The position numbers were made by a program, and so were the translations under genes. The notes under the pieces were generated by a model. The model saw only the letters and a program-made list of their open reading frames with translations, was not told where the DNA came from and ran no database searches. Positions 46,901-56,768 of a stretch of 64,000 bases of DNA are shown piece by piece; positions within the stretch are counted from its first letter, which is position 1, and each line of letters begins with the position of its first letter. The stretch is taken from positions 9,229,926-9,293,925 of the forward strand of contig OZ026603.1 of assembly GCA_964020085.1 (NCBI GenBank), read 5' to 3'. The stretch is from Micromussa lordhowensis. Its lineage: Eukaryota; Cnidaria; Anthozoa; Scleractinia; Lobophylliidae.

Positions 46901-49900
46901 ATATTGTAAGACACAACCTGCATACCTTTAGCTGAATGCCTCCTTGTTCATCCTGGCTGGTTTAAACGGCATTTTTTCGCTTTTTACAATATGAGGTATC
47001 TTCCACTATAAAAGAAGTAAAGGCTGGCTACATGGTCAACGGACCATCTCCACGCGAAGCTCAATAAATTCCCGAATAATCGACGGATCCGCTCCAAATT
47101 ACGATCAGCTGAACCATATATTCCGTGGTTTCCTGGATAGTGCTCGCTGGCTTCCCAAACCCATCGGAACTGCACGAGAGCCACTCATTTATCAGCATAT
47201 ACGTGACCTTTTCGCTCCGCCATGAACCGTGTACCCAACGGTTTTACTACGCATTTTGAATTTCAAGCTTAGCGACCACACCCGCCCGACAAAATAACAC
47301 TTGCCAAGGGAGGGACCGTACTATTTGAGACTCGTTCGTCGATCGAACGAGTCTCAAATAGTACGGTCCCTCCCTTGGCAAGTGTTATTTTGTCAGGCGG
47401 GCGCGGTCGCTAAGCTTGAAATTCAAAATGCGTAGCCTTTACTTCTTTTATAGTGGAAGATACCTCATATTGTAAAAAGCGAAAAAATGCCGTTTAAACC
47501 AGCCAGGATGAACAAGGAGGCATTCAGCTAAAGGTATGCAGGTTGTGTCTTACAATATTTCGATTTTTAAACACTCTTTGGACCCTTAATATAATTTTAA
47601 GATAATAGCTCCCACGCAGCCATGATGGCAAGCAAACTAACTGAGAAAATGCAGTAAAATAGACCAGATATTGACCAGGACAAAGAAATAGACAAATGTA
47701 TTAGGGCAAACCAACATTTATTTTGAATTATTTGATAAATATTTTGACTCCTTTGCAGTTAATTTTGCTTGTAACTTCACATACATATTCGGCTCTGTTG
47801 TTTATAAATTAATTTCACTAACAGCACGTCTGGGCCGCCTGTGGACAGATATGCATAGGGTCAAAGTTCATGCCAGTGAAGAGGTCCCCTGTATAAACAA
47901 TGGTTTGTTGATACGTTGCGTGACAGCAACCTTCAAATTCTACACTAAATACTCCAACAGCATGAAAGCTAAATAAATGTACTGTAAGCTGGAAGCACAA
48001 ATATAAGGAAAGATTTGCAATCATGTGTTTGTTTATCGTAAACAAACTCCATGCGACTGATTCAAGTATTTCCCCTGATGAATATAGCAGACAGTATTTC
48101 AGGGCATCTGACAGGACGCAGGGAAAAAAATTATGCAGAAATTTTCGGGAGAAAATTGCGGAAAAATGGGTCGATTATGTGGAAAACACACTGGATTATG
48201 CGCAATTTCAACAGTTACCAAAACTGATGATAAAATCCGAACAACAGTGAAACGAAAAGCACTTCAAAATCTTACCCACATCATTTTTGCCAACTTTGAC
48301 ATATGTTTGATCTTTTTGTGGTATTAGTTGACAGGTATTTCTTCATTTGCACAGTTTTCCATAGCAAGTTAGCTCATTTCGCTTGCAGAACTAGTTGTTT
48401 CTGTAGCTTAGTAAACAGGCAATTTTAATAAACAAGGACAATTACCTCAGAGTTCAATAAATGTAATTGCTATTGTGGAAGAATTTAAATTCACCCAAAT
48501 CTAACTCTGAGAACACAAAATAGCAAAGCCTACAGCAACTGAATAGAAAGAATTCAAAGAAAGATCCAGTGCACTAGCTAACGTGCTCACGTGGCCTTCT
48601 TGCTTGTTCGCCACAGGTCTTATCACATGTCTTAGTAACAGTAACAGTCTACTGGCCGTGACATGCCCCTGCAAAAATCAAGCAGGGTGGCCACAGGGTG
48701 GCCATTTTGGTGTCCTTACAGGAATGTGGATTGTTTCTGCATATAACGCTGCACAGGTTAACCTACTCAGGAAAGCCATAGGTCAAAATTAGGCTTGTGT
48801 TCTCTGAACACAATAATTTGTAATATTTAACAAGTCAGATATAAATACAAAGAACTGATGAAATTTCCTCTATTCACACCTGATTTGAATCAATAACATA
48901 ATTGTTCCTCGTTGCAAATGTCTTGGCCAAAGAGACATTGGTTGCAAATATTACAACAGCAATGACCAGCGCATCTGGAACCATGCTTCCCATCAGCAAA
49001 AAAGATGGAGCAGATGGTACTCGCAGCCTACGTTGGAAAAAGTGACAAAAAATAATGTAGCTATTTCAATTCAACTGTCAAAACATCAGTTCACCAACTG
49101 AAAATAGTTCAAACCTATTTTACTTAACAAATAAAGAAGCCTAAGTCGTGTATTACACTGTGATAAAACACAACGGCCATTTGAGAACTCGAGGGAAATG
49201 TAGAAACAAGAGCCGCAGGTGAGTGTTTTCTACATTTCTCGATTGTTCTCAAATGTCTGAAGTGTTTTATCACAGTGTAATAAACAGATTAGGCTTCTTC
49301 ATTTGCTTTACGATATAGATTTTACGTACGCAAAACAATAAAACACGCTTTTTCTATGTTTTATACTCTGATAAAACATGGGTTTTTGACCAATCAGAGT
49401 ACACGCAGGGTCCTATCTATGTTATAAAGAGAAATAGAGAAAGCTTAAATAATTGACTGTGATGTCAATTTATACATGTATGTGCTCCTTCATACCTGAT
49501 ATTCAAGTTTGATTATAACAGGTCTTATTTGCCTCCACCAAAATTTCACTAAATAATTAGTACAGGTGTCTTCATTTAAAAATTAAAACTTACTTCTTTA
49601 CAACAAAATGTCAATAACCTAACAACTTGAACAACTAATTTAGCATTTTCCTTAAAATTAATCGATCAACAGATCTGTCAGTTTTGACACTTGACGCAAA
49701 ATATGCCCTGATCATTCTGAGGCAGGAATATACAGTTGTATGGTGCTTTATTTAAAGTTCACAAATGCTTGATAAAATTTGCTAGGACTTAAAAATCATA
49801 GCCCACACTTGTAAAATGGTGCTGATGGCAGATTGTTTTGCAAAATAAATATTAAGAAGTTGCCAAGTGTGGTTGGAGCCTTAGCCTTACCCTTTGGGAA

Positions 49901-52900
49901 TATCACCTAGGACTGCCACTTGGAATTTTTCATTCAAGCCAACAAGATAGGATACCACCGTTCCGAGGACAACCTGAAATCAACACACAAACATTTTACT
50001 AGTCTAAGAATTTACTACATTCTAAATGGTATTGATAGCACAAGGGTTGTAACTATTTCAACTTTCATGAATTAAAAGGTCTTCACTTACAACTATCAAC
50101 TCCGCAGGTAAAGGAAATTTCATTTTGTGCTTCAGCTTCTCGCTAACAAATTTGAGTGCAATCAGAAAAAGGATACAGATGGCTCCAGTGATGATTGCTC
50201 CAGGCACGGACACAGTTATATTCTTGAAAATATATGCATATGTCTGCAAAAAAAGAAACAATTAAGGCAAACAAAATTTACAAAACAAATATTTCTAAGT
50301 GTTCAAAGATTATTCTTTAAAAACATTATGTGAGTAATATTGCAGCTACCAAGTTATTACAGCTGCACTGCAAATTAAACACAGATTTGATCTAGGAAGA
50401 ATGTCAATGACAAACCTTGACTACAGCAAAAGCTCCTGCATATCGTGGGACATTCAGACCAAGGATGTGTTTGACTTGGCTGGTGAAGACTAAAATTGCA
50501 GCACCAGTGGTAAAGCCACTGATGATTGGATCTGATAAGTACACAGCCACAAAACCAAGCCTCAGAAGGCCCATCACAAACTAAAGGAAAACAAATATTG
50601 TAATAATGATGAATCCTTCACTTTTAAAACAATGTAGTTTATTGATACTTATATTTAGTTGTGAGAAACTACATACCGGTAGCTGAAAATGATGATTACT
50701 TACTCAGTTTCAATGGGTTTAACCAAGTCAAATGAAAAATTAAATTATTTCAATTTATTATAATTAGTTTCAGTCTTTGTCCTGTTAAAAACAGATCAGA
50801 CAAGGAAAATAGACCTGTAGCTCTTAGTCACCATGTAAATGGAAAGGTCTTCCTTCCTTTCTTTGTAAGATTTGTAGACAATTTTATGCCCAATTACAAG
50901 CATTAAGTGAATTCCTTGTACTGTATGACTGTAGGGCATATTTCCAGATGAGCTATAGGTGGTCTAAATATAATTAGCTGGAAAGCTCAGCTTATTATCT
51001 CGAAAACAGAGCACAGGGCTATCAACCATGGAATGAGATTGTGCATATATAGGTGAACCAACCTGAAAAAGACCAACAAGCATTGAAAGTGCCACAGCCA
51101 CTTCTAATTTCTTTTCATCCAACAACTCCTGTTGACTTGGAAAACTGCCATTTGACTCCTGTTTATATATTGATCTCTGCAGGACCTCACCCGTTGAACC
51201 TCCAGGAGGCTGATCTGTTGGACTCAGTGCGGCAGAAGTTGGGGATATCGATGTTTCTACTTCTCTCTCAACAACATGTCCAACCATGAGGCAAACCACT
51301 GCAAAGGTCCCTGTGAAAAAAAAATAACACATAAAAGCAAAACATGTTTCAGACAGCCCTGCTTGCCCAATTTATGAGCAAATGTAATAACAATGAGTAA
51401 GTATAGATGTAGATGTTGTAGATCAAAATGACATTCAGGTTAAAATGATTTTAACCTAGTTTGATTCTCAATTTCCTTTGTCTTCTAACCCTAATTAATC
51501 ATGATCCATGAATAATTAGGGTTAGAAGACAAAGGAATTTCATTTTGACCTACAACATAGATATTTGAAGCACTGTAAATGCCAAGCAATAAGCAATAAT
51601 TGGGTCCTATATAGGGCAGTTTTCAATTGAGTGTGGAAAGTAATCAGGCAATTACTTTGATTTTGGTTTTAGTTTTGGTTTTACTACAGTTTGAGATAAT
51701 TTTGGCTAAGAAGTCTAATTGGTAAGTAATTGGTTTAGTATTGGTTTTACAACACTCAATTGAAGACCACTCTATTGTGCTACGTAACAGTGAAAGTAAA
51801 TTGTACTTGGAAACATGGACTTACCTTTTATGCATACTTTTTAAAGAAAGAATGAATGGAAACCAGATATGCAAAAGCATACAGTCTGCGCCCTTTGGAC
51901 ACAATGCTTAAATTGAACTTCATCAGGACAGTTACATGAACAGCTATAGTTACTTGCCTAAGTTAATTTTGTTTTTACCTCAAAAATTATAATTAGCAGG
52001 TAGACAGTTTGTCAAGGCCTTGCACATGGAGTAAGTGGGCATGAAAAGTAACTTGCCCAACAAGAATTTAGCTATTAAAAACTGACTGCCCAGGCTGCAC
52101 TTGTCTGATTCTTTAGAAAAAAGATGGCAAAACCAGCCACTTACTCCAGCAATGAAGCCACCTACTAAACTTTGTGACACCCTGCCTATCCAAACAGCAA
52201 GGTGGGATGTTTTCACACTGCTTTATAGGATAATCTTGTTTAATAATTTACCGAGTGATATGTGTCTGGATGTTCCCATTGCCATGTAAACAAGAATTGG
52301 CACAAAAGCAGTGTACAGTCCTGTAACAGCAGGCAATGATGCCAGCAATGCATATGCCAGACCTGTAAAAACAACAATCATTAGCTGGTAGTGTTAGAAT
52401 TTACCTAATTGTACTGCTCAAATGGAACGTCGGGTGAGTTTAAGGGTTCATGTTATGGGTACATGTACCAACAAGGTTCCATTAGGTATTTGATATACCT
52501 AATTTTGGCCAAACCTCTGGCAATATCAGGTCAATGACTTGACATTACATGTACAAGAAACCAGGGTAGTACAGGCCTTCTGATAGGAAAATAGTTATTA
52601 TCACTGTAAAGCGTTGGTTTGCACCAAGAAGTCTAGATTCTGGTTGTTACAGAAAATATCCCTATGGTACCCTTCCACAGAGGGTTTTTTTTGGTTTGAA
52701 CCCTCCCCTCCCTCATCACTCTGGAAATTCTAGTTTTGCTTCATAAAAGTTTGGCTTTTGAGATCCACCCCTTCCTCCTTGGAATTTCCAATAACCCTCC
52801 TCAGGGTGGATAGAGAAATCTTTGGAACCACACATTGAACAGTCAGGTTCTTGGACATAAGAACCTCTCAGTGCAAGCTCCTCTCGACCTACATGTATAG

Positions 52901-54520
52901 GTACCGACAAACTGTTAGTCAAGAGTAACCCTCAAGGGTTGGGACACCCAAGGAGACAAGCCACTGTGACAGGTACATGTATCTGCAACAAACCCCTTTG
53001 TGTGTGTAATTTGCGTCCAAAGCAAGTCCATGCGATTCACTTCCTTGCTGTGATCATATACACAAATTCAAACCAATTTGAATTTGTACGACTTGTTGTA
53101 AGGAAAAAATTCTGTCTCGTGGACAAAGGTTGTCACAGTAACTTGCTGCTTTGTGTGTCAGGACCTTAAGTGGTTACCATTGTCAGAAGGAACTGGTTTG
53201 GATTACAATCACTGAATGATGATCTATGAGGGTTTTCCCGAAATCAGCTTTTCAGGGCTCAACACTTGCAATAGCCAGCTAGCCACAGACTAGTAGAAAT
53301 TTAGTTTTGGCTTGTAGGTTTTTGATTTCCACTATCCACTTTGGCTAGAAAACAAAATGAGATTGGCCAAACTAGTTTCTGTCTTCCTCAACACTTGGGC
53401 TGGCTAGTAAAACATTTTTTAGTAACATCTAAGTTGTCACTAACCACTAGGCTAGTAAGTTGAAAAGTTAGTGCTGAGCCCTCGTTTTCAGCATTATGGA
53501 GTGCTTGATAGGATTCTCATATTTTTGAAAAAAAATCTGAAACTTTTCAGTATGGATTTTCTCAAATAACCACCCCATATCTCCCCCCTGCTCATCCTCG
53601 ATTTCGTCTATTAAGCTTTATTTTAAATCCCTGGGGTATTGGGTAAAAACCCAGGGGGGATTCACATATAAAAAGGACAGGGGGGGCTCGTTGGAAGTTT
53701 TGAAAAAGAACCCCTAAGAGGTACCAAGACCCTGCTTTGTGGATGTGGCTTGAATTCTTTTCATTCCTACATGTAAGTGGTATCAATTCTAAAACTTCAT
53801 ATTACCTCCTGTCATATTTTTTTTTTGCTCGGTAATGGCAGTAGGACAGAGTGGAGTCCAATTCTGTCTGTAATCATGCGAGTGATAACAAAATCGGACT
53901 ACTGCGCAGCCGATTTGTTTATCACAAGTATGATTACAGACCGAATTGGACAACACGAAGTCTTTTACCAATTAAGCATAAAAATTACAATTTCCAAGAA
54001 AAGAAGCATAGCCAAGTTATGAAAGAAAGGTAAAATTTGCATTAATAACAATACTGACAGAGGAGGCGTAAATTGTTTCATGTCGCTCTGAAATTGAGAT
54101 TGGTTGATTTAAACTACAACTTTAAATGTGATTGGTTGATTTAAACTAATATTAATATTAAATTATGACTGTGGACTCTCTCTTACCCTGAGGAATATGC
54201 ATGATGGCGACTGTTAACCCTCCAGCCACATCGTGTGCCAAGTCACGCCTGACATCGTAAGCAGGTAGCCATTTCACAATGGGGAACCAAGATTGCAATA
54301 CATCCTTACATGTACATCTAGTTGGGAAGAAATGCCGCTTGAATGTATTAGCGAGCGATGAAGGTTCAAACTCAGAACTGGACACGTATTCATCTCGCTT
54401 GATAAACGACTCCGTGAACTCTTGCTCATTGTAGACATGGCGAGAGAGGTTTATCCGGTACCGTCTTCTGCGTCGGCGGTTTCTTGCAGCGTCAATTTCT
54501 GATAGTTCTAAATCGCTCAT
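25985..54520 (-). CDS. SLC26-family anion transporter (A5/A6-like), 17 coding exons
   Basis: Coding exons read on the minus strand: 54520-54187, 52362-52252, 51310-51063, 50580-50416, 50243-50091, 49973-49891, 49027-48880, 38964-38854, 36645-36568, 35951-35856, 30078-29972, 28837-28768, 28366-28124, 27961-27821, 27185-27131, 26762-26650, 26110-25985. All have GT-AG borders, all phases agree, and the total is 2382 bp, 793 residues. The N-terminus is Arg-rich, then HVYNEQEF, as in SLC26 proteins. The membrane part carries HIPQG/GLAYA, SDPLISGFT-like [13 protein letters not shown] and [22 protein letters not shown]. The C-terminal STAS domain ([17 protein letters not shown] to [21 protein letters not shown]) includes a variable insert of about 60 residues. 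Known: the family exchanges chloride, bicarbonate, sulfate, oxalate or iodide at plasma membranes; the substrate here cannot be read. The introns are heavily invaded by transposons. The second SLC26 gene follows upstream on the same strand. Confidence 0.92.
29407..29475. repeat. Three tandem copies of a 22-bp 'agtgtaacaccrgtgcaaaa' word
   Basis: Three consecutive near-identical copies lie in the intron between the exons at 30078-29972 and 28837-28768 of the SLC26 gene. Confidence 0.7.
29680..29812. repeat. Foldback element, arms starting TAATCATACGGTTT
   Basis: 'taatcatacggtttttctcg ttcaatttg' pairs with 'caaattgaactcgaaaccgtatgatta'; the inner part 'aatttgcacg/cgtgcaaatt' also pairs. It lies intronic in the SLC26 gene. 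Confidence 0.7.
30389..32291 (+). pseudogene. THAP-domain transposase remnant (ISL2EU)
   Basis: Exon 1 (30389-30686) encodes a THAP zinc finger: C-x4-C near residues 21-26, then the HFFKFP and KRRWC segments, a second Cys-x2-His pair (ICEKH) and F. It ends at a consensus donor (GTAAAG|GTAAGG). Exon 2 starts after 'aatgtag' at 31304 with GVEPSIFNW, the usual follow-on, and its frame stops at 31725. A separate frame, 31773-32291, has the C-terminal half of a DDE_Tnp_4 catalytic domain: [12 protein letters not shown], the second acidic residue in MADRGF, and the last in [10 protein letters not shown]. The segment that should carry the first catalytic Asp is missing, so the gene has an internal deletion and cannot be active. 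Confidence 0.75.
32780..33096 (+). mobile_element. 5'-truncated LINE 3' tail nested in the ISL2EU element
   Basis: The frame to 33006 reads [20 protein letters not shown], then [10 protein letters not shown], '[10 protein letters not shown]' and a stop. This is the usual C-terminal end of the reverse transcriptase protein of CR1/RTE/Rex-like non-LTR elements in marine animals. The 3' end has AATAAAG and an ATTC microsatellite (tcattcattcattc) at about 33078-33096, typical of a LINE tail. Insertion post-dates the transposon around it. Confidence 0.7.
33254..35329 (-). pseudogene. SAP / SWIM / YqaJ nuclease remnant (ISL2EU second protein)
   Basis: From the ATG at 35329 the minus strand encodes a SAP-type helix pair ([19 protein letters not shown]; residues about 12-50). 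Further on come a SWIM-like zinc motif (CQCPAG near 34756), a CNHV-type motif near 34500 ([15 protein letters not shown]) and [10 protein letters not shown]. The last part is a YqaJ exonuclease-like region with GLEVKCLY and YYYQVQGQM. The reading frame is broken several times, including a stop near 34840 and shifts around 33700-34000. This is a dead copy of the nuclease that accompanies ISL2EU transposases. A role in transposition is assumed in the literature but not shown here. Confidence 0.75.
36852..37899. mobile_element. Long-TIR DNA element, CACAGGCGGCCCA terminus, 7-bp TSD
   Basis: The left arm (36852 to about 37140) is mirrored by the right arm (about 37570-37899, reversed start CACAGGCGACCCAAAGC), with many small differences. 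TTCCACA flanks both ends exactly (36845-36851 and 37900-37906). The inner 430 bp carries a minus-strand open frame (37290-37553) without recognised domain. It sits in the SLC26 intron between exons 38964-38854 and 36645-36568. It shares its first 13 bases with the element at 46616. Confidence 0.8.
38187..38660. mobile_element. Harbinger-like non-autonomous element with TTA duplication
   Basis: The left end AGCCGTGTTCACACTAAATG and the reversed right end AGCCGTGTTCACATTAGGCC match. TTA flanks both sides (38184-38186, 38661-38663), as in PIF/Harbinger elements. Inside, 38342-38554 encodes a short frame starting [11 protein letters not shown] with an Arg/Lys-rich follow-on, which looks like a Harbinger protein start. 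A perfect 18-bp-stem hairpin sits at about 38515-38556. Confidence 0.75.
39203..39395 (+). repeat. Left LTR of the Gypsy element
   Basis: 193 bp, TGTAGTGGGAC … CCGTCTACA. It matches the right LTR with one visible substitution (ccggtcgg versus ccggttgg). AATAAA within the LTR (about 39339) could be its polyadenylation signal. Confidence 0.93.
39420..40319 (+). CDS. gag: Gypsy Gag polyprotein
   Basis: This is 299 residues from the ATG at 39420. A GTG-initiated reading would start inside the LTR, so the ATG is chosen. The middle part is a typical Gag capsid-like region ([36 protein letters not shown]). The C-terminus has one CCHC zinc knuckle (C-x2-C-x4-H-x4-[15 protein letters not shown]) right before a TGA stop. 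The pol frame continues in phase after this stop (see pol). It is intact in itself. Gag would form the particle that packages the element's RNA. Confidence 0.85.
   Translation: MPATIEEIQGVVAGLSEVVKGLVGAIQGVHTAQTTGSQATLPGNPAVPSTGVASLRLPTLQLPTFRQDTKVQDDITDFLDRFHEQTAQFPVTVRLLLLEQQCIGEWPCSVLSFCRGTEGFAEKTPEEQLDCFVTSLRKEFQEPADSKCRRLASELSAMKQDPLESVNEFAFKYKNILHKLDKLGESLNKSCPTYVTSQFISKLQPHIARPLVLQAHNVAQLEKAIEAALRIEHSFITNESPTPSHEDSSSTSTVSHEIPQRTALVSSTSELFRGDNRSYQEQRSCWLCGQTQHSARDCP
40320..45144 (+). pseudogene. pol: Gypsy Pol region (protease, RT, RNase H, integrase) with frameshifts
   Basis: It is open in the gag phase after the TGA. A basic second Cys/His stretch (CFQCHKWGC) comes first. The retropepsin-like motif [10 protein letters not shown] follows (catalytic Asp at 40674; usual DSG/DTG is DSC here), with ILFGENHL at the domain end. 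The frame then breaks near 42100-42140 in a CCAACCACCGCC-rich spot, just before the RT core. RT and RNase H lie in the next frame (42218-43993; YVDD at 42428, RNase H HIDASKLG near 42880). The frame breaks again near 43850, within the HHCC finger. The integrase core (43897-45144) has its Asp in GIDYVG, Asp in SDQGGEW and Glu in GSTERVHR. With two or more frameshifts, this copy cannot make full Pol. Confidence 0.85.
45267..45459 (+). repeat. Right LTR of the Gypsy element
   Basis: 193 bp, TGTAG...CTACA, the partner of the LTR at 39203. It is preceded by AAGAAGGGGTGGAC at 45253-45266; the same purine-rich word also occurs about 100 bp earlier (45151), between the end of pol and the tract. Confidence 0.93.
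45821..46440. mobile_element. Non-autonomous DNA element, ACAGGGCTTCTGATA termini, AGTA duplication
   Basis: The left end ACAGGGCTTCTGATAGG is the reverse complement of the right end TATCAGAAGCCCTGT. AGTA flanks both sides (45817-45820, 46441-46444). Repeated 'aaatttgcagaaa' and 'ggaaattt' words fill the left half. Related left ends occur near 48095 and 52572. No transposase is present. Confidence 0.65.
46616..47843. mobile_element. Giant hairpin DNA element, CACAGGCGGCCCA terminus, 7-bp TSD
   Basis: The arms of roughly 410 bp (46616 to about 47025 and about 47432-47843) are nearly identical reversed copies. A second inverted pair of about 90 bp (about 47251-47432) sits at the centre, with its axis near 47341 (tcgttcg/cgaacga). 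GACAGAT flanks both ends exactly (46609-46615, 47844-47850). The left half carries an extra unpaired segment of about 225 bp (47026-47250), which reads on the minus strand as an ATG-containing, GC-richer piece. It is intronic in the SLC26 gene. Confidence 0.85.
49140..49294. repeat. Foldback repeat, TATTACACTGTGATAAAACAC arms
   Basis: The left arm (cctaagtcgtgtattacactgtg …) pairs with the right arm ending in 'cacagtgtaataaacagattagg'. An inner pair 'gaaatgtagaaaca/tgttttctacatttc' extends the stem. It lies in the SLC26 intron between exons 49973-49891 and 49027-48880. Confidence 0.7.
51410..51562. repeat. Foldback repeat with CCTAATTA core stem
   Basis: 'ttccttt gtcttctaaccctaatta' pairs with 'aattagggttagaagacaaaggaa' (about 24 bp perfect). 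Outer arms 'atgttgtagatcaaaatga' and 'tcattttgacctacaacat' also pair. It is intronic in SLC26. Confidence 0.7.
51618..51766. mobile_element. Short MITE with TTCAATTGAGTGT ends
   Basis: The left end (ttttcaattgagtgt) and right end (acactcaattgaaga) are inverted. The inside is rich in 'ggttttagttttgg' words. A related stretch ('gagtgtcataaaccaaaacc') is seen at 20094-20200 in opposite sense. Confidence 0.65.
53618..53850 (+). repeat. Dispersed repeat, 'ccccaggggggagtt' family, copy 2
   Basis: The order of words (cccaggggggattcacatataaaaagg, then cctgctttgtggatgtggcttgaa) is the same as in 24890-25205. It lies in the first SLC26 intron. Confidence 0.5.
53857..53951. repeat. Foldback repeat, GTCCAATTCTGTCTGTAATC arms
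   Basis: The arms of about 40 bp (GTCCAATTCTGTCTGTAATC … gataacaaaatcgg) pair with the right arm (ccgatttgtttatcac … attggac), around a short loop (actactgcgcag). It lies in SLC26 intron 1. Confidence 0.75.
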
Positions 54521-54958
54521 GGTGATCTCTCTTGAAATCCTTAAATCGATTTGAATACTTTCTGTCTTTTGCTTGCGCTTTTTCGAAACGTTTTAGTATG
54601 GAAATTTCTCTGTTATGATAAGCTTTAAGAAGGTGCTGACGAAGTGGCGCGAAAGGCAAACCAATGAATTATTAAACTTTTGTACCACAACTCTCGGATT
54701 TTGTTCTCACATGATTCCTCGACATGTCCACTTTGTTTACATTCTTTTCTTCAATTTTGACTCGTTAACTTTTGCCAATAACCTGACCCAAACAAAGACC
54801 GATATAGTATTATTAAAATTGATTAAATTGCATCACTCGAAGATTTGCGCGACTGTATAATTAAGAGTAACGCCGCTGATCCTTTGCAACGATTGCCCAA
54901 AAATTGCAAAAGACTCGCTCCGCCAATTTTTATCTCGGTCACGGCAAAGCGACACTAA

Positions 54959-55496
54959 GGCCCTGTTTACAAGGAGAGAGGGTTACCCTAGCAAGCGGGT
55001 TACCCTAGCAAGCGGGTTACCCTAGCACGCACACATTTGTTCTTATTTTCTTCGTCGTGTTTACAAGGCGGCCAGGGTTACCCGGGTAGGAGGGTTACCC
55101 TATCTGCGTGCTAGGGTTACCCTAGCAAGCGGGTTAACTTTTTCCCTTGTAAACACTCCAGGTAGGGTTAACCCGCCTACCCGGGCTATCTCTATTTTGG
55201 CTCCCAAAAGCAAAATATGATCACAATACCGACAAAATCAGCGAATTATGACCCAGAAAACATCAAGTTCTTTCACAGTTTGTCATAATTTTGCTTTGGA
55301 AATAAATTATTTTCCAGTTTTGTTATCTGTTCGTGCTTTACTTGCAAGGCTACCGAAGCGTAACAAGCGTAAAGTTGTCTCGGGCAGTAGGGTTACCCTA
55401 CCTGAAAATTTTGCTTGTAAACCCGGGCTATCTTTTAACCCTCTTGCTAGGGTTACCCTGGCAGTAGGGTTACCCTACCTGCTTGTAAACAGGGCC
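54959..55496. mobile_element. Harbinger-like MITE with TAA duplication and GGGTTACCCTA subrepeats
   Basis: The ends GGCCCTGTTTACAAG and CTTGTAAACAGGGCC are perfect inverted repeats flanked by TAA (54956-54958, 55497-55499). Both subterminal parts carry several copies of GGGTTACCCTA, itself a near palindrome. Three-base TWA duplications are the PIF/Harbinger signature. The open frame 55248-55499 inside has no recognised domain. Confidence 0.8.
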
Positions 55497-56555
55497 TAAA
55501 TCTCTCTGCTCATTTCATTAACCACTGTTTGGCGGTTTTGTGTAAATTTTTGGGTGATTTTGGGGCATTTTGGAAAAGAGATATTTTTTCCTCAACGGAT
55601 AGGTTAAATTGAGGAAAATGTGAAATGTTGAAGATTGAAATTTGAAGTGAAGAATTAGTAGACGGATACCAAACAGTCCCCTAGCAACCTGGGGCTCTCT
55701 GTTGCGGGGGTCAACTGTCTGGTAGTGTTTCCAACCCATCTTAATCCTAACAATTTCCTTTTTTTATATAACTTCAAATTTCACTCCTATTCATGCTTAC
55801 CCCCGCCTTAAACGAAGAGTTAAAATTCGCATGGAAGATAAGTTCCGAGTTCAACTAGTTTATTTTGATCAGTTATACCGGTTACCCTCTCAAAAGCGCA
55901 CCTGTCTTCAACAACACAGCACCCCTGACATAACACGATATCAACATCTTCATCTTACGCGCGGCGTGGTTTCCCGCGAGTCGCGCGCAATAGCAGAACT
56001 ACTGCCTTCGGACACATTTGTAACTCATGAAAACTAAAACTAGAAAAGAAAAATGATTCATGACTTTTTCTTTATTTTCTAATCGCCGTAGAGGTTCTGG
56101 GGGAAGGGGAGGGGAGTCTCAAGGTAGTCCAGACGGGGGAGCTCAAGAATGCCATTTTTTTTCTTGGCCACAAAATCGCGGGGTACGTTGCTTTTGAGGC
56201 AGCCCGCGTTTTTTCTCGCGGGAAATACATGTAGCGGACATGTAGCGTGAAAATTGAAAGAAAGGTTTTTTAGCGGAACGACTGTTTCCGAAAACAGAAG
56301 TTTTCCATGTAAAAAATGAAAACTCATCTCTATTGTTGTGTCAGCAAACCGATAGTGGAGTTGATATTACGTTTCAACGGCAGAACATGAAAGAAAAACG
56401 ACAGGGAGCAAGAATATACATGCAAAGAAGTAGCCAAGAAGATCACGAAAGGAAGCGAAACAGTACTAAATAAGAAAGGCGGCGGAAAGATTAGTTCATT
56501 TCAGTCTTCACAACTTTTGCTGGAAGTTTCTTTTCTTTCTGAAGGTATCAAGTCG

Positions 56556-56768
56556 TTGAAAGGTGTCAGATTCACTTCGGTTGTTGGCTGTAACCAAGAC
56601 AAAATGAGGGACAGTCCCTCATTTTCTCTTGCTGTAACTCCCAGAGGATGAAAGAGGATGAAAGGTGTCAATTCAATTGGGCGCGAGATTCACTTCGGTT
56701 GCTGGCTGTAACCAAGAGAAAATGAGGGACAGTTCCTCATTTTCTCTTGCTGTAACCCCCAGAGGACT
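56556..56768. repeat. Tandem duplicate of a roughly 85-bp hairpin-bearing segment
   Basis: 'agattcacttcggttg.tggctgtaaccaag' to 'cagaggat/cagaggac' occurs twice (about 56568-56649 and 56687-56767). Copy 1 has the perfect stem AAAATGAGGGA/TCCCTCATTTT with a 3-base loop; copy 2 has one change in it. Confidence 0.7.

Larger units (their letters stand above)
38965..48879. other. Large SLC26 intron filled with mobile elements
   Basis: This is the intron between the exons 49027-48880 and 38964-38854. It contains the Gypsy element (39203-45459), the element at 45821-46440, the hairpin element 46616-47843 and a partial relative of the 45821 element near 48095 (CAGGGCATCTGACAGG). I see no host exon within it; exon phase continuity across it is exact. 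Confidence 0.7.

Noticed and set aside
55248..55499. Plus-strand frame in the MITE near 55 kb
   Set aside because: It ends at the transposon terminus and has no domain; treated as chance within the element.
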